A DNA stretch of 64,000 nucleotides from Astrocystis sublimbata (Eukaryota > Ascomycota > Sordariomycetes > Xylariales > Xylariaceae), in the NCBI GenBank assembly GCA_022453515.1, contig JAJNNY010000004.1:186001-250000 (forward strand). Reading direction: 5' to 3'. The notes under the pieces are model-generated. The model was given only the letters and a program-made list of their open reading frames with translations, was not told the origin of the DNA and did not search any database. This document shows, in pieces, positions 35,728 through 46,974 of this stretch (position 1 is the stretch's first letter; each line of letters starts with the position of its first letter). A program made the translations under genes and the position numbers.

Positions 35728-38319
35728 CTAAACACGCTCGGTTGGATTGTGATGCTTCTCTCTTGTGAACTGGTGCTTAGTATACTCCACCGTGTTGGCT
35801 GATGTAGGTACCGTCGGTGGTTCCATCCTTCGACGCAAGATGATATGGCCCCAGAAGTAGCCGACCTGCGCAAGACCGTAACGCATGATGCTGTGTAATG
35901 GGACGTCAAACACCGCGTCCAGTTCTTCCAGTGTCTTCTCCTTGGTCTCTGGAAGGAAGAACAGTACAAAAGCAAAGCCCAAAATATTCCAAACGGCATA
36001 CCAGGCGAATGCTCCCGAATTTTGCCAGGCCTGAACCAACGCCGGCCAGGTTATTGATATAACAGCATTGAAGAACCACGTCGTGGCTGTTGCCAATGAC
36101 ATGCCAAAAGGACGAATGTAAAGGGGGTAGGCTTCGGCACTGTATGTAAATGGAACCGGGCCTTCACCGGGCGAGTAAACAATCCCGAACAAGTAGATAC
36201 CGAGCGCCACGTTAGCAATTCGGGCTGTCCCTTTTGGAATATAGAAGCTGAAACCGGTATAGAAGAGGAATAGAGACATTAACTATTCATTGTCAGCACG
36301 AGAACCAGGTAGTAGCCGGTCGTCCGTACTTACAGGGAAGGTAACTAGAAGCAGTTTGCGACGACCGAAGGTGTCAATGGTGTAAAAAGCGGGAATGGCG
36401 AAAAGAAAATTGACGGCGCCGAAGCCAAGAGACGCAGCTAACGCAGCTTTCTCGCCGAAGTCGCTATCAATGAAGATCTGTGTCGAGTAGTAGGCGATGG
36501 CGTTGACGCCGCAGAACTGCTGCATGAACATGACAATCTCCGAGGCGATGGCGGCGTTGCGGTTTCGGCGAATGGTGAAGATCTCCTTGAACTTGTTTTG
36601 CTTGGTCACCATTGCTTCTTTCTCCACTTGGAGAAGTACATCCATGTAAAACAAGTCTCGCGCAGCCTGGACCTTCTCGTACCGAAGTTGAGCAATTGCC
36701 TTGTAAGCATCCATGTGACGATCCTTGGTCAAGTACCAACGTGGTGACTGATGGTCAACGTTAGTATGTTTCCTTTATTCTTAAATGAGGATGGATGTCA
36801 GGGCTCGCGTATACACAAAGGCCTCGTGCCACTACTGGGAGTGGCACCTCAAAGGTGTATGGGAGACCTGGTTCTGTATTGTGTCTCTGCAGAAGGAAGA
36901 ATGAAAGGAAGGGTGGGAGCCCAAGGGCCCTGGAGTTTTGTACAGAAGCTAGGTCACCTGACTGGCGTAGCCTGGCTCCTGCCCTTCAACCTGTGCCTGC
37001 CCTCACAATGGAAATGTTGAACAAACCTCAGGAGTGAAATACACAAGAGCAACGACGAACACAGCCGGTATTAGAGCAGAGCCCATCATCAGCCGCCAAT
37101 TCAATCCGTCGATGCCATGATCCGGCACTTCATAGAACGCAAGATCGGCAACATAGCCGATAAGGATGCCGAACGCTGTCCACATTTGCCACTGCATCAC
37201 CAGAGCACCTCTTAATTTTGGAGGAGAGCATTCCGCAGCTAGAATGGCTTTGGGGATGTCAGTCAATCTTTTCGCAGAGATGGAATGCGAATCCTTACGT
37301 GTTGTGGCTGATTTAGGGCCGATGCCAAAACCAAGAGCGAAACGTGCAATAAACATATGCCACCAAGTGTTTGTAAAAGCCTGCCAGAAACATGCAGCAG
37401 CGGAGACTAAGCATGAAATGAAAACCGTGCCACGACGTCCAAATGTCTTGTTAAGGGGCTCTGTTAACCAACAGCCAATGAAGGCAGAGCTGATGTAGGG
37501 CGCAGCTTGGAAATATGTCAGTGGTCATGTAGTGGAAAGCCGACAACGCGCTGTACTTACCATTGACGAGACCGACAAGCCACGAATCTTGAAAAAATGC
37601 ACGTCAGTCATGAGAAAGAGGCCAGAGAGTAGAGTATCGATCATCTTACCTCGCTGTGAGTTCTCGTCACCGATGCCGAATTGCTGTTTGTAGAAGATCT
37701 GCGCCCCATTTACCACTGTTTCGTCCATTCCTTGGACAGCCGCACACAGAGAACAGATAGTAATAACAGCATATAGCATCTTAGGGTTCGACCACTTGTG
37801 TGTGATCTCCTTATCCAGGACCTCCTTCTCGCGGGCAGTCAGACCCTCGACGGTGTCACTACCAATAATGATCAAGTTAGAGCATGCCCCTTTCTTGTAG
37901 CGGGACCAACTATCAAAGAGGAATGTCTGTAGGCTGATACTGGGCGTATATATCTGCTATAGCGCGTAGTTAATTCCTTTGAAATGTATCACTTACTATT
38001 TGTTCATGTTACCGGCAATCATAGCTCCGAGACGGAACGCCCGAATGTCTTCTTCCTCGGCCAGGCCGTGCTGCTTGCAGAAATCCTCGCCTTTCTGGGC
38101 AAGCTGCTCAGGCGAGTAGCCGGCCAGGGGGTTCTCCAATCTAGCGGATGCTTCTAAGCGCTTCCTTTGACCTTCATCGAGGCCGACCGTGTCGTGAGTG
38201 GCACGGCTATGCTCGATTTCAGACCGGGACACATCGGAGTTATCGGAGTCTTTTCTCGAAGTAAATTTTTCCCCCGCGGTTCCCCCCGAGCCCAGAGGCT
38301 CGTTATCATGGGAAGACAT
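35728..38319 (-). CDS. MFS sugar/polyol transporter, inositol-transporter-like
   Basis: Predicted proton-coupled plasma-membrane importer of the major facilitator sugar-porter family. Seven exons on the minus strand (38319-37997, 37858-37650, 37587-37561, 37505-37299, 37247-37027, 36747-36334, 36282-35728; one only 27 nt) close in phase and give 651 residues with a long hydrophilic N-terminus. Seen: AAVQGMDETVVNGAQIFY in the first helix, NKTFGRRGTVF, ARFALGFGIGPKSATTP, the sugar-porter signature TPESPRWYL made by the exon 5/6 splice, TFGRRKLLLV, and PETKEKTLEELDAVFDVP at the end of the last helix. The QGMDETV-N start of helix 1 is what I know from fungal inositol/polyol-type transporters such as FST1, but the substrate is not certain. 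AATCCGGGGT lies 146 bases upstream of the ATG. Confidence 0.92.
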
Positions 38320-38464
38320 GGCTGTGATGATAGTGTCAAACACTCAAGACGCAGCAATGACTGCAGCCGAACAATCGCTTTTACCCGCGTCCTAGTCTGG
38401 GGCAGTTGGGGTCAATCGTCCAGCAAGGCTCAAAGTAGAAATGGGGGACAAAGTTGAAGATGAG

Positions 38465-38474
38465 AATCCGGGGT
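38465..38474. promoter_or_regulatory. AATCCGGGGT motif before first transporter
   Basis: Exact 10-mer 146 bases upstream of the transporter ATG. The same 10-mer lies upstream of the GH39-like gene and the maltose-type permease. It includes CCGGGG, which fits the CreA/CRE1 consensus SYGGRG. Function is inferred from recurrence only. Confidence 0.4.
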
Positions 38475-39048
38475 GAGACGGGCTAATAAATCACACCAGA
38501 TATCTAGGACAGCCAATAATTACATCGAGGACAACACTCTTCGGCTGACCACCAGTTGGTAATACTATGTAAGTAAGAGTATTTAGCTGTTGCGGCGTCA
38601 TCTCAGCCCATGCCGATACGGCGCTTTCCCTCTGTTTCTATTTGTGAATGCATCTTTCATCACTTCAAGGGTGGTAAGACGCCAAGTCTATCTTGAAAGT
38701 ATGTATGCACAGTTAGTCACAGTGAGCAGATGATCTGGAGGTGTAGGGCCACGGCATTTTGACGTCATGTAGAACAGGGCAGACACCGAGAAACGGGGCC
38801 GAGAAAACAACGCCAGACTTAGGGAACCCTCTACGTGACATTCAGGCTATCCGATACGGTAGGTGGTGAGGACGAGTCTGAACAGGGACAGTCTTGGTCC
38901 CGTCTCGGCATACGAAGCGAGAGTCCTATATAGGCTGCGAGAGGGCACATCAATACAGGGTGACGCAGATGGCGTGACCCGAAGTGCAAAAAGCCAGCAA
39001 TATCAGAGTCAGCCCTACTGATATGTATGTACGGTATACCTCAGGGTC

Positions 39049-39071
39049 TTTTTTTTTTTTTTTTTTTTTTT
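39049..39071. repeat. T-run of 23 bases
   Basis: Uninterrupted homopolymer; length may be unreliable in sequencing. Confidence 0.85.
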
Positions 39072-39437
39072 GCGCAAGTCAACTTGAAGTCCGATTGGAA
39101 CTCGGGCTGCCTCTACCTGCAATTAATCACAGTAATTGAATATTTCCCGAAAAAGAACAGCACTCAATTGTGATCTGTTAGTGTTATATTCAACTACCAT
39201 GATTGCACATGGAAAACCAATTTAGTTGTTTCAATTCCAGCCTAGTCTTCAGTCCAGTTGCTCTCTTGGCTATCGAGGCTATATACGATAATGTCTCCAC
39301 CATCATGTATCCGCATATCTCTACCAAAGCATGGGGCTCTATATGTGCATTACTATTGGCACCAACACCCCTCAAAAACACAGGATCTGGAGTAGTTGTG
39401 GGGTCACAATTGGCAAGCTCGGTAGGATTCCCCATGA

Positions 39438-39458
39438 CCCCCCCCCCCCCCCCCCCCC
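39438..39458. repeat. C-run of 21 bases
   Basis: Uninterrupted C homopolymer, very unusual in length for a fungal genome. It lies 25 bases outside the left inverted end of the element at 39483-40091. Confidence 0.85.
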
Positions 39459-39482
39459 ATGTTGTCGCTGTCACTGTCTTTG

Positions 39483-40091
39483 CCTGGCGAGGTGGTGATC
39501 AAAAAAAACTAGACACTCCCTCTTGGCAGGCCCACTATAGTGACCTCTGTCGCCACCTTGGATTAAATAGAAGCATAATAAACGAATAGAACAATCCTAA
39601 GCATGCTTAGCTATTTGATACTTCTAGGCATAAGTAGAGTATATAAGGTACTAAGAGCTATTTAATAGTTTCAAGACAGCTTAAATATAACCTCAAAGGT
39701 TAAAATAGCCTCAAAATTAACTAAATTAGGAAATCAACGGAATTGTCCAATCAGTAACTGCGGTACGAAAATGGAGTAGGTACTTCTTCCGTCATACGGA
39801 AGAAGGTACATACTCCACTTAGATCGAGCAGGGCTAACGCACCCACTTTTCGTGTGTATAAGTATCTCTTTGTACGAGACTGGCCTAGGTACTTCTCTAG
39901 ACAACAGATATAGAGACTTTTGATGAATACATTTTGAACCCATTTGGCTGATGCCAGTGAACCCCTTTCGTTGTACGCACGCGTGCACCTGAGGTCCACC
40001 AACAGGAATAAAGTTTTCGAGATCCAGATGTACTGGTAGGTCCGGTCTGCCGATCAGGTGTCTAGTTTTTTTTGATCACCACCTCGCCTGG
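39483..40091. mobile_element. Non-autonomous DNA element with 34-bp inverted ends
   Basis: The segment 39486-39516 (starting GGCGAGGTGGTGATC, then eight A, then CTAGACAC) is the exact reverse complement of 40058-40088 over 31 bases; allowing one mismatch the match extends to 34 bases (39483-39516 and 40058-40091). The 541 bases between them are AT-rich on the left half, carry a small hairpin CTTCTTCCGT-cat-ACGGAAGAAG near 39784-39806, and have no transposase. This is the layout of a MITE or an internally deleted, mutated DNA transposon. No clear target-site duplication is visible, so the exact outer ends and the superfamily are open. Confidence 0.65.
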
Positions 40092-40659
40092 GTATTTCGC
40101 TGATCTCCACCCAGTCAGTACGTGCTTCATGAAATACACGTTGCCTTACCAGCTATGTAATCAGCAATATAAGTCCTGTACTATGGAGTTACACGAACTA
40201 TCTAGGCAGGTTCTGCTGAGATAGAGTCCTTGGCAGGCTCACCCCTCCATCAAATGATCATGACCCGGTAGCTCGCCCGGTACCGCCCCGGAAGCCTCGC
40301 CTGTCTCTTGTAAGGCAAGCAAGACTCCAATACAGACAGAAAATCCCCCAACTGTGATCTGCGGAGGATTATACCATGACGCAATGTGGTATCACGCCCT
40401 TCGATGACCATGCCGCTCCAACCGACCAGAGACACAGACGCACACCTAAGTGTAACGAGCTAACCAAAGCCTCACTGCTTCAGTCCGCGGTGAAATAGTA
40501 CGAATCAATCGCAAAAGCTCTAAGAAACTTCTGAACTGATAGTTTTCGCTTCCAAATGTACCACGATGCTTTCATTCATTTTCATCATGGTATTATATCT
40601 TTCGGTAGCTATTGAAAGTAATAGAGATCTGGCAGGTTTTAGCGGTGTGCGGGGCGAGG

Positions 40660-40870
40660 CGCTATATATAATTAGGTAGATGAGACGGTCTTGTATGCCT
40701 TCCAAGTTGGCATATAGCATAATAAATATTCCTTTAATCGTGGAATAAGCATCATATAACAAATAAAATGTGTTTAAATAACTACTATATAATTAGGTGA
40801 TAATAAAACAATAAGCGTTATATTTCACTTTCTAGAGCGGGTTTATATGAGCAAGTAAGGACCTGGAAGT
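40660..40870. repeat. AT-rich island
   Basis: TpA-rich block with segments such as CTATATAATTAGG that resemble ATATATAATCAGG in the island at 44.4 kb, suggesting diverged copies of one element. RIP-type decay is inferred. Confidence 0.45.
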
Positions 40871-41935
40871 GTCTCATTTATTTTGTGTGGCACCCCGCGG
40901 GGTATGTGTGGTTCTAGTCTAACCATGCCAAGGCTTGCCACCATCTTCCGGTTGAAGGGTCGTTCTTCTTCCAGTGTTCCGCCTACCTACAGTGCCTAAG
41001 TGCCTAGGTGCTAGGCATCTAAGTAGTATGATATGCATCGACTCAAAAGAGGCTCGGCCCTTCACAAGATTTACAACAGCAGTGGTGCATCCACGTAGAC
41101 GTGGCGGCCCTCGCTCGACAAAACAACTATAATCATGAGCCACACAAGCTGTATGTGGGGCTGACCTGGCAAAAACCAGGACTCGAACTTTCCTGGGAAT
41201 GGCTTCAAGAGGTACGGCGTGTTCAGATAAAGCAACTAGTTAGGTCTTAGTCTGTTACGAGTCAGGGTGACGCAGAACCACAGAGGCGCTGTCGAGTCTT
41301 AAGGTTCCCAATCCACCTTCCAAGTGGTAGATAAAATTCAATGAGTAAACCATGCGCATGTCGCGAACTGGCGGCCCATGCGGGCTCCTCGGCGGGCAGG
41401 AATGTGGCGTGTGTGGGTGGGTGGGTTGTCGCGCCAATTCTACCAAAACCTGGGGTAATATGGAGCTTGTCTTAGAGCTCGGAACGTCTTAAGCTCGCTA
41501 AGCTAGGTGAAGGCTCAAATGGAGTTGGGGGACTACCACAACAGAACCAGCACGACGGAAATCCCGAACTATAAAGACGGAGCGCCAGGACACAATTAGA
41601 AGCGTGTTTTCGACCGAAGCCGACGCAACTGATATGGTCAACAGGTGTCTAGCACCCGCAACGCAAGGAATGGGGAAGCTGGTGCTACTCAGCACAGTTT
41701 CGTCACCTTTGGTTTGAAGTACCTGAAGCGATCTCTGTACCGAGACCTACACTTGGCCAGCCATTTTACCACAAGACTTACGCCTAGACAATGCTCAGAA
41801 ATAGGCCAACCATTCCACACACGAGTCTGCGTATGTTCCTTGATCTTGCATTCGCATGCTTTTGATTCGTATTCACAAGCGGAGATTCTAAACTGGCCAC
41901 ATGCAATTCTCAATGCAGCACAATGTGCAGATGCT

Positions 41936-41977
41936 TCCGGCGGGGTAAGCCTCGTCCGGCGGGGCTCCGGCGGGATA
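41936..41977 (+). promoter_or_regulatory. Three TCCGGCGGGR boxes upstream of GH31 gene
   Basis: TCCGGCGGGGTA (41936-41947), TCCGGCGGGGCT (41955-41966) and TCCGGCGGGATA (41966-41977) lie about 190-230 bases before the GH31 ATG. The first 12-mer occurs exactly, on the other strand, before the maltose-type permease at 51773-51784. The boxes contain GCGGGG, a CreA/CRE1-type core, and CGG triplets like those bound by Zn2Cys6 regulators. Which protein binds is not shown by the sequence. Confidence 0.6.
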
Positions 41978-42168
41978 ACGTACCAGCACGGGAAACCGGC
42001 CGGCTCTCCTCTTACGGTAGAAATAAAGATTCAAGTGCAATCGTGAGAAATCATATGCTGGAACATTTAAAAGTCTTGCTAGATGAAAGCTTGATCGTAG
42101 AAGGCCGAGCTATTGCTGGATTTGCAAGGAGACCCTGCTGAACTATTCGAATATTTAGTGACTGGAAG

Positions 42169-44154
42169 ATGTTGTATCAAGAACAGGACCGTCTCGTGTA
42201 CAGGTACGACTCCGAGCGGTTATGGATTCAACCATGGGGTCCAAACGCCTTCCGAGTCCGGGCTACGAAGATGTCTACCATGCCCAAGGAGGACTGGGCT
42301 CTGCAGCCGCCGGGCGTCGCCAGTCGGCCAGAAATGAGCCTTTCTGGGGCCGAAGCATCGATAGAGAACGGCAAAATCAATGCCGTTGTGAGTTCCGGTG
42401 GAAAGCTTACGGTATCCAACTCCAAAGGCGACATCCTCCTGGAAGAGTATGCGCGCAACCGACGGGATGTCACGGATCCCAAATGCAGCGCCCTCGAAAT
42501 CCAGGCTCGCGAGTTCAAGCCCGTCGTCGGGAGGAGCGATTACGCGTTGACAGCCAGATTCGAAAGCCTAGACCCTGCCGAAAAACTGTTCGGCATGGGC
42601 CAGTATCAGCAGCCCTTCTTGAACCTCAAAGGACACGACTTGGAGCTCGCGCACCGCAACTCGCAGGCTTCCGTCCCCTTTCTGCTCTCTTCACGCGGCT
42701 ATGGATTCCTCTGGAACAACCCGGCAATTGGCCGTGCTGTGCTCGGATGCAACATCATGAGCTTTGAGGCGTACTCGACCGAGGCCCTGGATTACTGGGT
42801 CGTCGCGGGAGACACGCCTGCCGAGATCCTGGAAGCATACGCCGAAGTGACAGGCAAGGTCCCAATGATGCCAGAGTTCGGCTTAGGATTCTGGCAATGC
42901 AAACTGCGCTACCAGACACAGGAAGAGCTCCTCGACGTGGCGCGGGAGTACAGGCGAAGAAATCTGCCCCTGGATCTCATCGTCATCGACTTCTTCCACT
43001 GGCCTCTACAAGGAGATTGGATGTTCGATCCAACGTATTGGCCTGATCCCGATGCCATGGTGAAGGAGCTCCAGGCTTTGAAGGTGGAGCTGATGGTATC
43101 TATCTGGCCTACCGTTGACAAGAGGTCGGACAACTTCAACGAGATGCTTGAGCGTGGATACTTGATCCAGGTCGATCGAGGCGTACGGACCGGCCTAGAT
43201 TTCCAGGGCGATACTGTACATTTTGACGCCACGAACGGGGAAGCACGTCAATATTTATGGCGGAAAGTGAAGGAGAACTACTATTCTAAGGGAATCAAAG
43301 TCTTCTGGCTTGACGAGGCAGAGCCAGAATACGCGGTGTACGACTTTGACAACTACCGCTACCACGCTGGTCCGAATGTACGCATAGGGAACATTTACCC
43401 TAGGGAGTACTCTCGGGGCTTCTACGAGGGTCTCGTGCAAGAAGGCCACAAAGACATCGTGAACCTTGTGCGCTGCGCCTGGGCAGGGAGTCAAAAGTAC
43501 GGGGCTCTGGTCTGGAGCGGCGACGTTGCATCCTCTTGGCCCAGCTTCCGCAACCAGTTGGCGGCAGGACTGCACATGGGGGTCTCGGGGTTCCCGTGGT
43601 GGACGACAGATATTGGCGGGTTCCACGGGGGGGACCCCGACGACGAGCAATTCCGCGAGCTGTTCGTCAGGTGGTTCCAATGGGGCGCGTTCTGTCCCGT
43701 GTTCCGGCTGCACGGCGACCGGGAGCCGCGACAGCCCCAGCACGGCGAGACGGGCGGCGCGGCATGCCGTAGCGGCGCAGCGAACGAAGTGTGGTCCTAC
43801 GGGCCGGAGGTGTTGGAGATATGCAAGACGTACATGGCCACGCGCGAAGACATGCGGTCGTACACGCGGGGTCTGATGGCGCAGGCCCACGAGAAGGGCA
43901 CACCTGTGATGCGGACTTTGTTCTACGAGTTTCCCGAGGACGCGGCCTGCTGGTCTGTCGCGGAGCAGTACATGTACGGCGACAAGTATCTCATTTGCCC
44001 TGTGCTGCGACCCGGGGTGCGGAAGCTGGCGGTGTACCTGCCCGCAGGTGCTAAGTGGCAAGCGGTTGGAAAGGGATCGGATGCATTTGACGGGGGCAGA
44101 ACTGTAGAGGTGGATTGTCCGCTGAACTACATGCCGGTGTTTGAACGGATCTGA
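42169..44154 (+). CDS. GH31 glycoside hydrolase, alpha-xylosidase-like
   Basis: Retaining alpha-glycosidase of family GH31, most like alpha-xylosidases that remove alpha-linked xylose from the non-reducing end of xyloglucan fragments such as isoprimeverose. It is a single exon of 661 residues with no signal peptide, hence probably cytosolic. The N-terminal beta-sandwich starts YQEQDRLVYRYDSERLW and includes KLFGMGQYQQPFLNLKG; the barrel holds PEFGLGFWQCKLRYQTQ, then VFWLDEAEPE with nucleophile Asp382, VWSGDVASSW with acid/base Asp452, and GVSGFPWWTTDIGGF. WLDEAEPE is the form I associate with alpha-xylosidases rather than alpha-glucosidases (WIDMNEP). Lack of introns, bacteria-like length and rather high G+C beside intron-rich genes and transposon relics could mean transfer, but fungal relatives are common. 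The promoter carries three TCCGGCGGGR boxes. Confidence 0.94.
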   Translation: MLYQEQDRLVYRYDSERLWIQPWGPNAFRVRATKMSTMPKEDWALQPPGVASRPEMSLSGAEASIENGKINAVVSSGGKLTVSNSKGDILLEEYARNRRDVTDPKCSALEIQAREFKPVVGRSDYALTARFESLDPAEKLFGMGQYQQPFLNLKGHDLELAHRNSQASVPFLLSSRGYGFLWNNPAIGRAVLGCNIMSFEAYSTEALDYWVVAGDTPAEILEAYAEVTGKVPMMPEFGLGFWQCKLRYQTQEELLDVAREYRRRNLPLDLIVIDFFHWPLQGDWMFDPTYWPDPDAMVKELQALKVELMVSIWPTVDKRSDNFNEMLERGYLIQVDRGVRTGLDFQGDTVHFDATNGEARQYLWRKVKENYYSKGIKVFWLDEAEPEYAVYDFDNYRYHAGPNVRIGNIYPREYSRGFYEGLVQEGHKDIVNLVRCAWAGSQKYGALVWSGDVASSWPSFRNQLAAGLHMGVSGFPWWTTDIGGFHGGDPDDEQFRELFVRWFQWGAFCPVFRLHGDREPRQPQHGETGGAACRSGAANEVWSYGPEVLEICKTYMATREDMRSYTRGLMAQAHEKGTPVMRTLFYEFPEDAACWSVAEQYMYGDKYLICPVLRPGVRKLAVYLPAGAKWQAVGKGSDAFDGGRTVEVDCPLNYMPVFERI

Positions 44155-44926
44155 GAGAGGTTGAGGTTGAGGTTGTCGGGGCGTTTTGCCCGTCGATCAA
44201 AAAGGCCGATGGGGAGGGAGAGAGTCTACCTAGGTAGGTACTGTGTGAATCAATAGGTAGTCGTACTGTGTTTTCCCATGTAGCTGCGCCTTCCATCTCC
44301 TGGGAAGAAGGGACACAGTGTGTATTGTTAAGCAGTTGAATGATCTCATAGCAGAAGTCCATGTCGGACGCGAAAACTAGAAGCACTAGCCAGCTCTTCT
44401 TTACTAAGCATAGCTCAATACTCCCTTAATCTAGGAAAAATATCGTATAATTAATAAGCTACATTTAAGTAATGCATATATAATCAGGTAACAATTAGAA
44501 ATAAACAGTATGTTAGTTTCTATGCTAGACGGGATTCGGACCTGATGTCATGCTTTTCTGAATATTCTACTAAAACATATAGATGTTCCCTCCACATGGG
44601 AGGACACGCTCTAAAAAAACAGTGAACCTGCTACTGTATACGGCACTGTACCTTCTACCTGAGCGCATGCCTGAAGTGCTACAAGACCATCTGCATGTCA
44701 CTGCGCAAAAGAATCCGTTGGTATTTCTACGGCATGGAAGAGTTGAAACAAATGAGTAACATTCACATCGGGATCAAACAGGTGCTGTCAGAAGAAACGT
44801 AAACAGTGTCCCCTGCCGAGCCGACCAAAATATCATTGACTCATTAGCTGACAGAACTGCATATTGCTACTCCTTCTCATTAATCGACGTCAACCCAGCA
44901 GCCGTGCGCCCAGACGTACTGCGCCA
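44155..44926. other. Convergent intergenic region with AT-rich island
   Basis: Between the 3' ends of the GH31 and GH39-like genes. It contains GGTAGGTA near 44230 and an AT-rich island at about 44395-44530 with segments similar to the one at 40.7 kb. No coding segment. Confidence 0.55.
44395..44530. repeat. AT-rich island
   Basis: About 135 TpA-rich bases; ATATATAATCAGG and AATTAATAAGC resemble segments in the islands at 40.7 and 47.0 kb. Confidence 0.45.
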
Positions 44927-46406
44927 TCAGATTCCGAACTCAAAGGCGTATGCGGTAGCCTTAGTGGCCGGCGTCACCTTGATGGTGAACTGAAATGCCA
45001 TTAGCGTTTGTTCGAGCCGGTTCATGACGGGAACCGGGAACTTACCGAGCCGCCATTGACGGTGTGTGTTGAATTGCCGAGGTCGACAAGCCCGCCTATC
45101 TGACCGTTCGGCCCTGTCCAGTCGAATCGGCTTGTACGGACATCAAGAGTGCCATCTGCACCCAGACCGTCGATGACAATGTCGTACGCATTAGTCGAGG
45201 TCCTGGTGCCGGCAAGCACTCGCACAACATCGCCGTCCTTCACGGCGAACACGTCGAACAGTGAGTCTTTAGACGCCTCCGTTCGAAGTCTATCACCTAC
45301 CATATTGGCATAGTACTTGTAAACATGCCACTCACCATTCGGAAAGTACGTTCCTTTGCTATCTCGACCCAGTAGATTGGCGGCGAAGTCGTGGAGCTGG
45401 CCACCACCGCCCCAGTTGGACCGAAGCCCGAGGAGGTTCCAGCGCTCGAGTTGGGAGATGTAGTATACCGAGTTGGCCGGATTTTGCTCGTCTCTCGTGG
45501 CATACTCGTTTACGGAGATCGGGCGATCAGGCAATCCGTACGTGCTCTTGAACTTATCCATCACGGGGACTGTCGCGTCGGGCTGTCGCTCCCAGTTGCC
45601 GATTTGGTGCCAGGAATATATATCCGGTATAGCATCGTTGTCTGCCACGTACCGACACCAAGCGCGCCACCTGTCGTTGTTCTCATTCGGGGAATTCGCC
45701 ATCGATGGCCCACTGATGTCGGTTTGGGGCAACGCAGCTCTAAGGACAACTGGTTAGCCTAGCCACCTGACACTCCGACGTTGTGACAGTAAAACGCATA
45801 CTTGAATACGTGCGCGGCGCGCGCAAAGTACTCTATGTATTGGTCGAACGAGCGATGCCAGAAACCCTGCCCGTCAGGCTCATTCCAGATATCAATGACA
45901 AGGTTGTCCAGCATGTTGTACTGCTTCAAGTCTGCGACGAGCTGGCCCAGGAAGGTTTCCATCTCAGTCCAGTTGCCATTGTCCCCAGGGAATGGAAATT
46001 GCTGTGAGGCTCCGCCATCAGCACCCCAGAGGTCGTGCACCAGAAGCTGGAACTGCGCGTCGTACTTTTGAGCAGTACGGTAATTGCTTAATGTGGAATT
46101 GAAGCGCCCGAGGTAGCCTTGATGACCACCCGTGGCCCAACCGGGAGACGCAATCTGCGCGCCGCCTGCGCGAGTGGCACGGAAGGCTATGTCGGTGAGA
46201 TAATGGTCAGGAATCTTTGGGGACGCCTCGATGCCATTGTCTGGAAAGCCATATATGAAGCCTGAAGCGAGTTGCGTAGCGGCACCTACATTCTCGTCGA
46301 CATGCACAGCCGCAGAGCCGGATGCTCTGGCAACAACGCTACCTACTTCTGCAGCAGCAAGCAAAAGAGAAGATAATGCGACGATCATGGAGTAGTGAGA
46401 CGGCAT
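44927..46406 (-). CDS. Secreted clan GH-A hydrolase, GH39-like
   Basis: Predicted extracellular retaining glycoside hydrolase with a TIM barrel. Three exons on the minus strand (46406-45802, 45739-45046, 44989-44927) close in phase and give 453 residues. I chose the ATG at 46406 because it begins a good signal peptide (MPSHYSMIVALSSLLLAAAE); an earlier in-frame ATG at 46490 would bury it. Catalytic candidates are Glu176 in IDIWNEPDGQGFW (acid/base) and Glu280 in PISVNEYATRDEQN (nucleophile), spaced as in clan GH-A. Further barrel motifs are LLVHDLWGADGG and SWHQIGNWERQ; the C-terminal part is a beta domain ending YAFEFGI. GH39 (beta-xylosidase/iduronidase group) is my best guess; another clan GH-A family is possible, and the substrate is unknown. 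Confidence 0.85.
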
Positions 46407-46544
46407 GGTGAGATGAGGGCGTTGAACGTGATTTACCTGCGATAGTTGAAGCAAAGCACTCCAGAGCATGGACAACTCAATGATAGCCATGTGTCTGGCA
46501 TCGAGGACCCAGCAGAGCCCACTTGCAACCCAACAGAGCCATGG

Positions 46545-46554
46545 AATCCGGGGT
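46545..46554. promoter_or_regulatory. AATCCGGGGT motif before GH39-like gene
   Basis: Exact 10-mer 139 bases upstream of the chosen ATG, nearly the same distance and the same orientation relative to the gene as in the first transporter promoter (146 bases). Confidence 0.4.
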
Positions 46555-46754
46555 CAATGCCTGCTCTCTTGTGGAGAGGGCACGATATCTCATTTCAGAC
46601 CAGGTATATTACCATTTACTCATGGACCTACCATTTTATTCGTCTGGTTCAATGCTCGTAGGCTTTATGGATTCCACCATTGATATCCCGGTTCTCTTTC
46701 TTTCCGAATTCCCCGCCTTTACTCCCTCCACCCCAACCGACCTTGAAGCCGACG

Positions 46755-46768
46755 CATGACACCTGACA
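46755..46768. repeat. 14-base copy of a transposon-like end
   Basis: CATGACACCTGACA is identical to 51191-51204, the right end of the element at 51026-51203. It may be the stub of a second copy. Confidence 0.35.
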
Positions 46769-46974
46769 GGTTGAAGTATGCATGTTTCTCAATCTTGAAG
46801 TCAGTTGGTATATATGGAGGCCATTGTCAGTTCTTTACTAGGTCCCGCCATAACACGGTAGGCTCACCAAGTGAAGAAAGTCTAGTAACACCTTATGAGC
46901 TATATCCTTCCTTATCAATCTACTCATTCCGCACTCCACACACAAGTATACAACACAATTAGGGACATCTAAAC

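Larger units (their letters stand above)
38320..42168. other. 3.8 kb region rich in repeats and TE relics
   Basis: Divergent region between the first transporter (minus) and the GH31 gene (plus). It holds a T-run, a C-run, a 0.6 kb element with inverted ends, an AT-rich island and, close to the GH31 gene, a triple promoter motif; each is listed separately. No coding segment is supported. Confidence 0.6.

Noticed and set aside
41150..41215. Stem CCAGGA/TCCTGG with TTCGAGT on the minus strand, like a tRNA T-arm
   Set aside because: The loop is too long and no D-arm, anticodon arm or acceptor stem fits.
43255..44061. 268-codon minus-strand frame inside the GH31 gene
   Set aside because: Shadow of a GC-rich real gene on the opposite strand.
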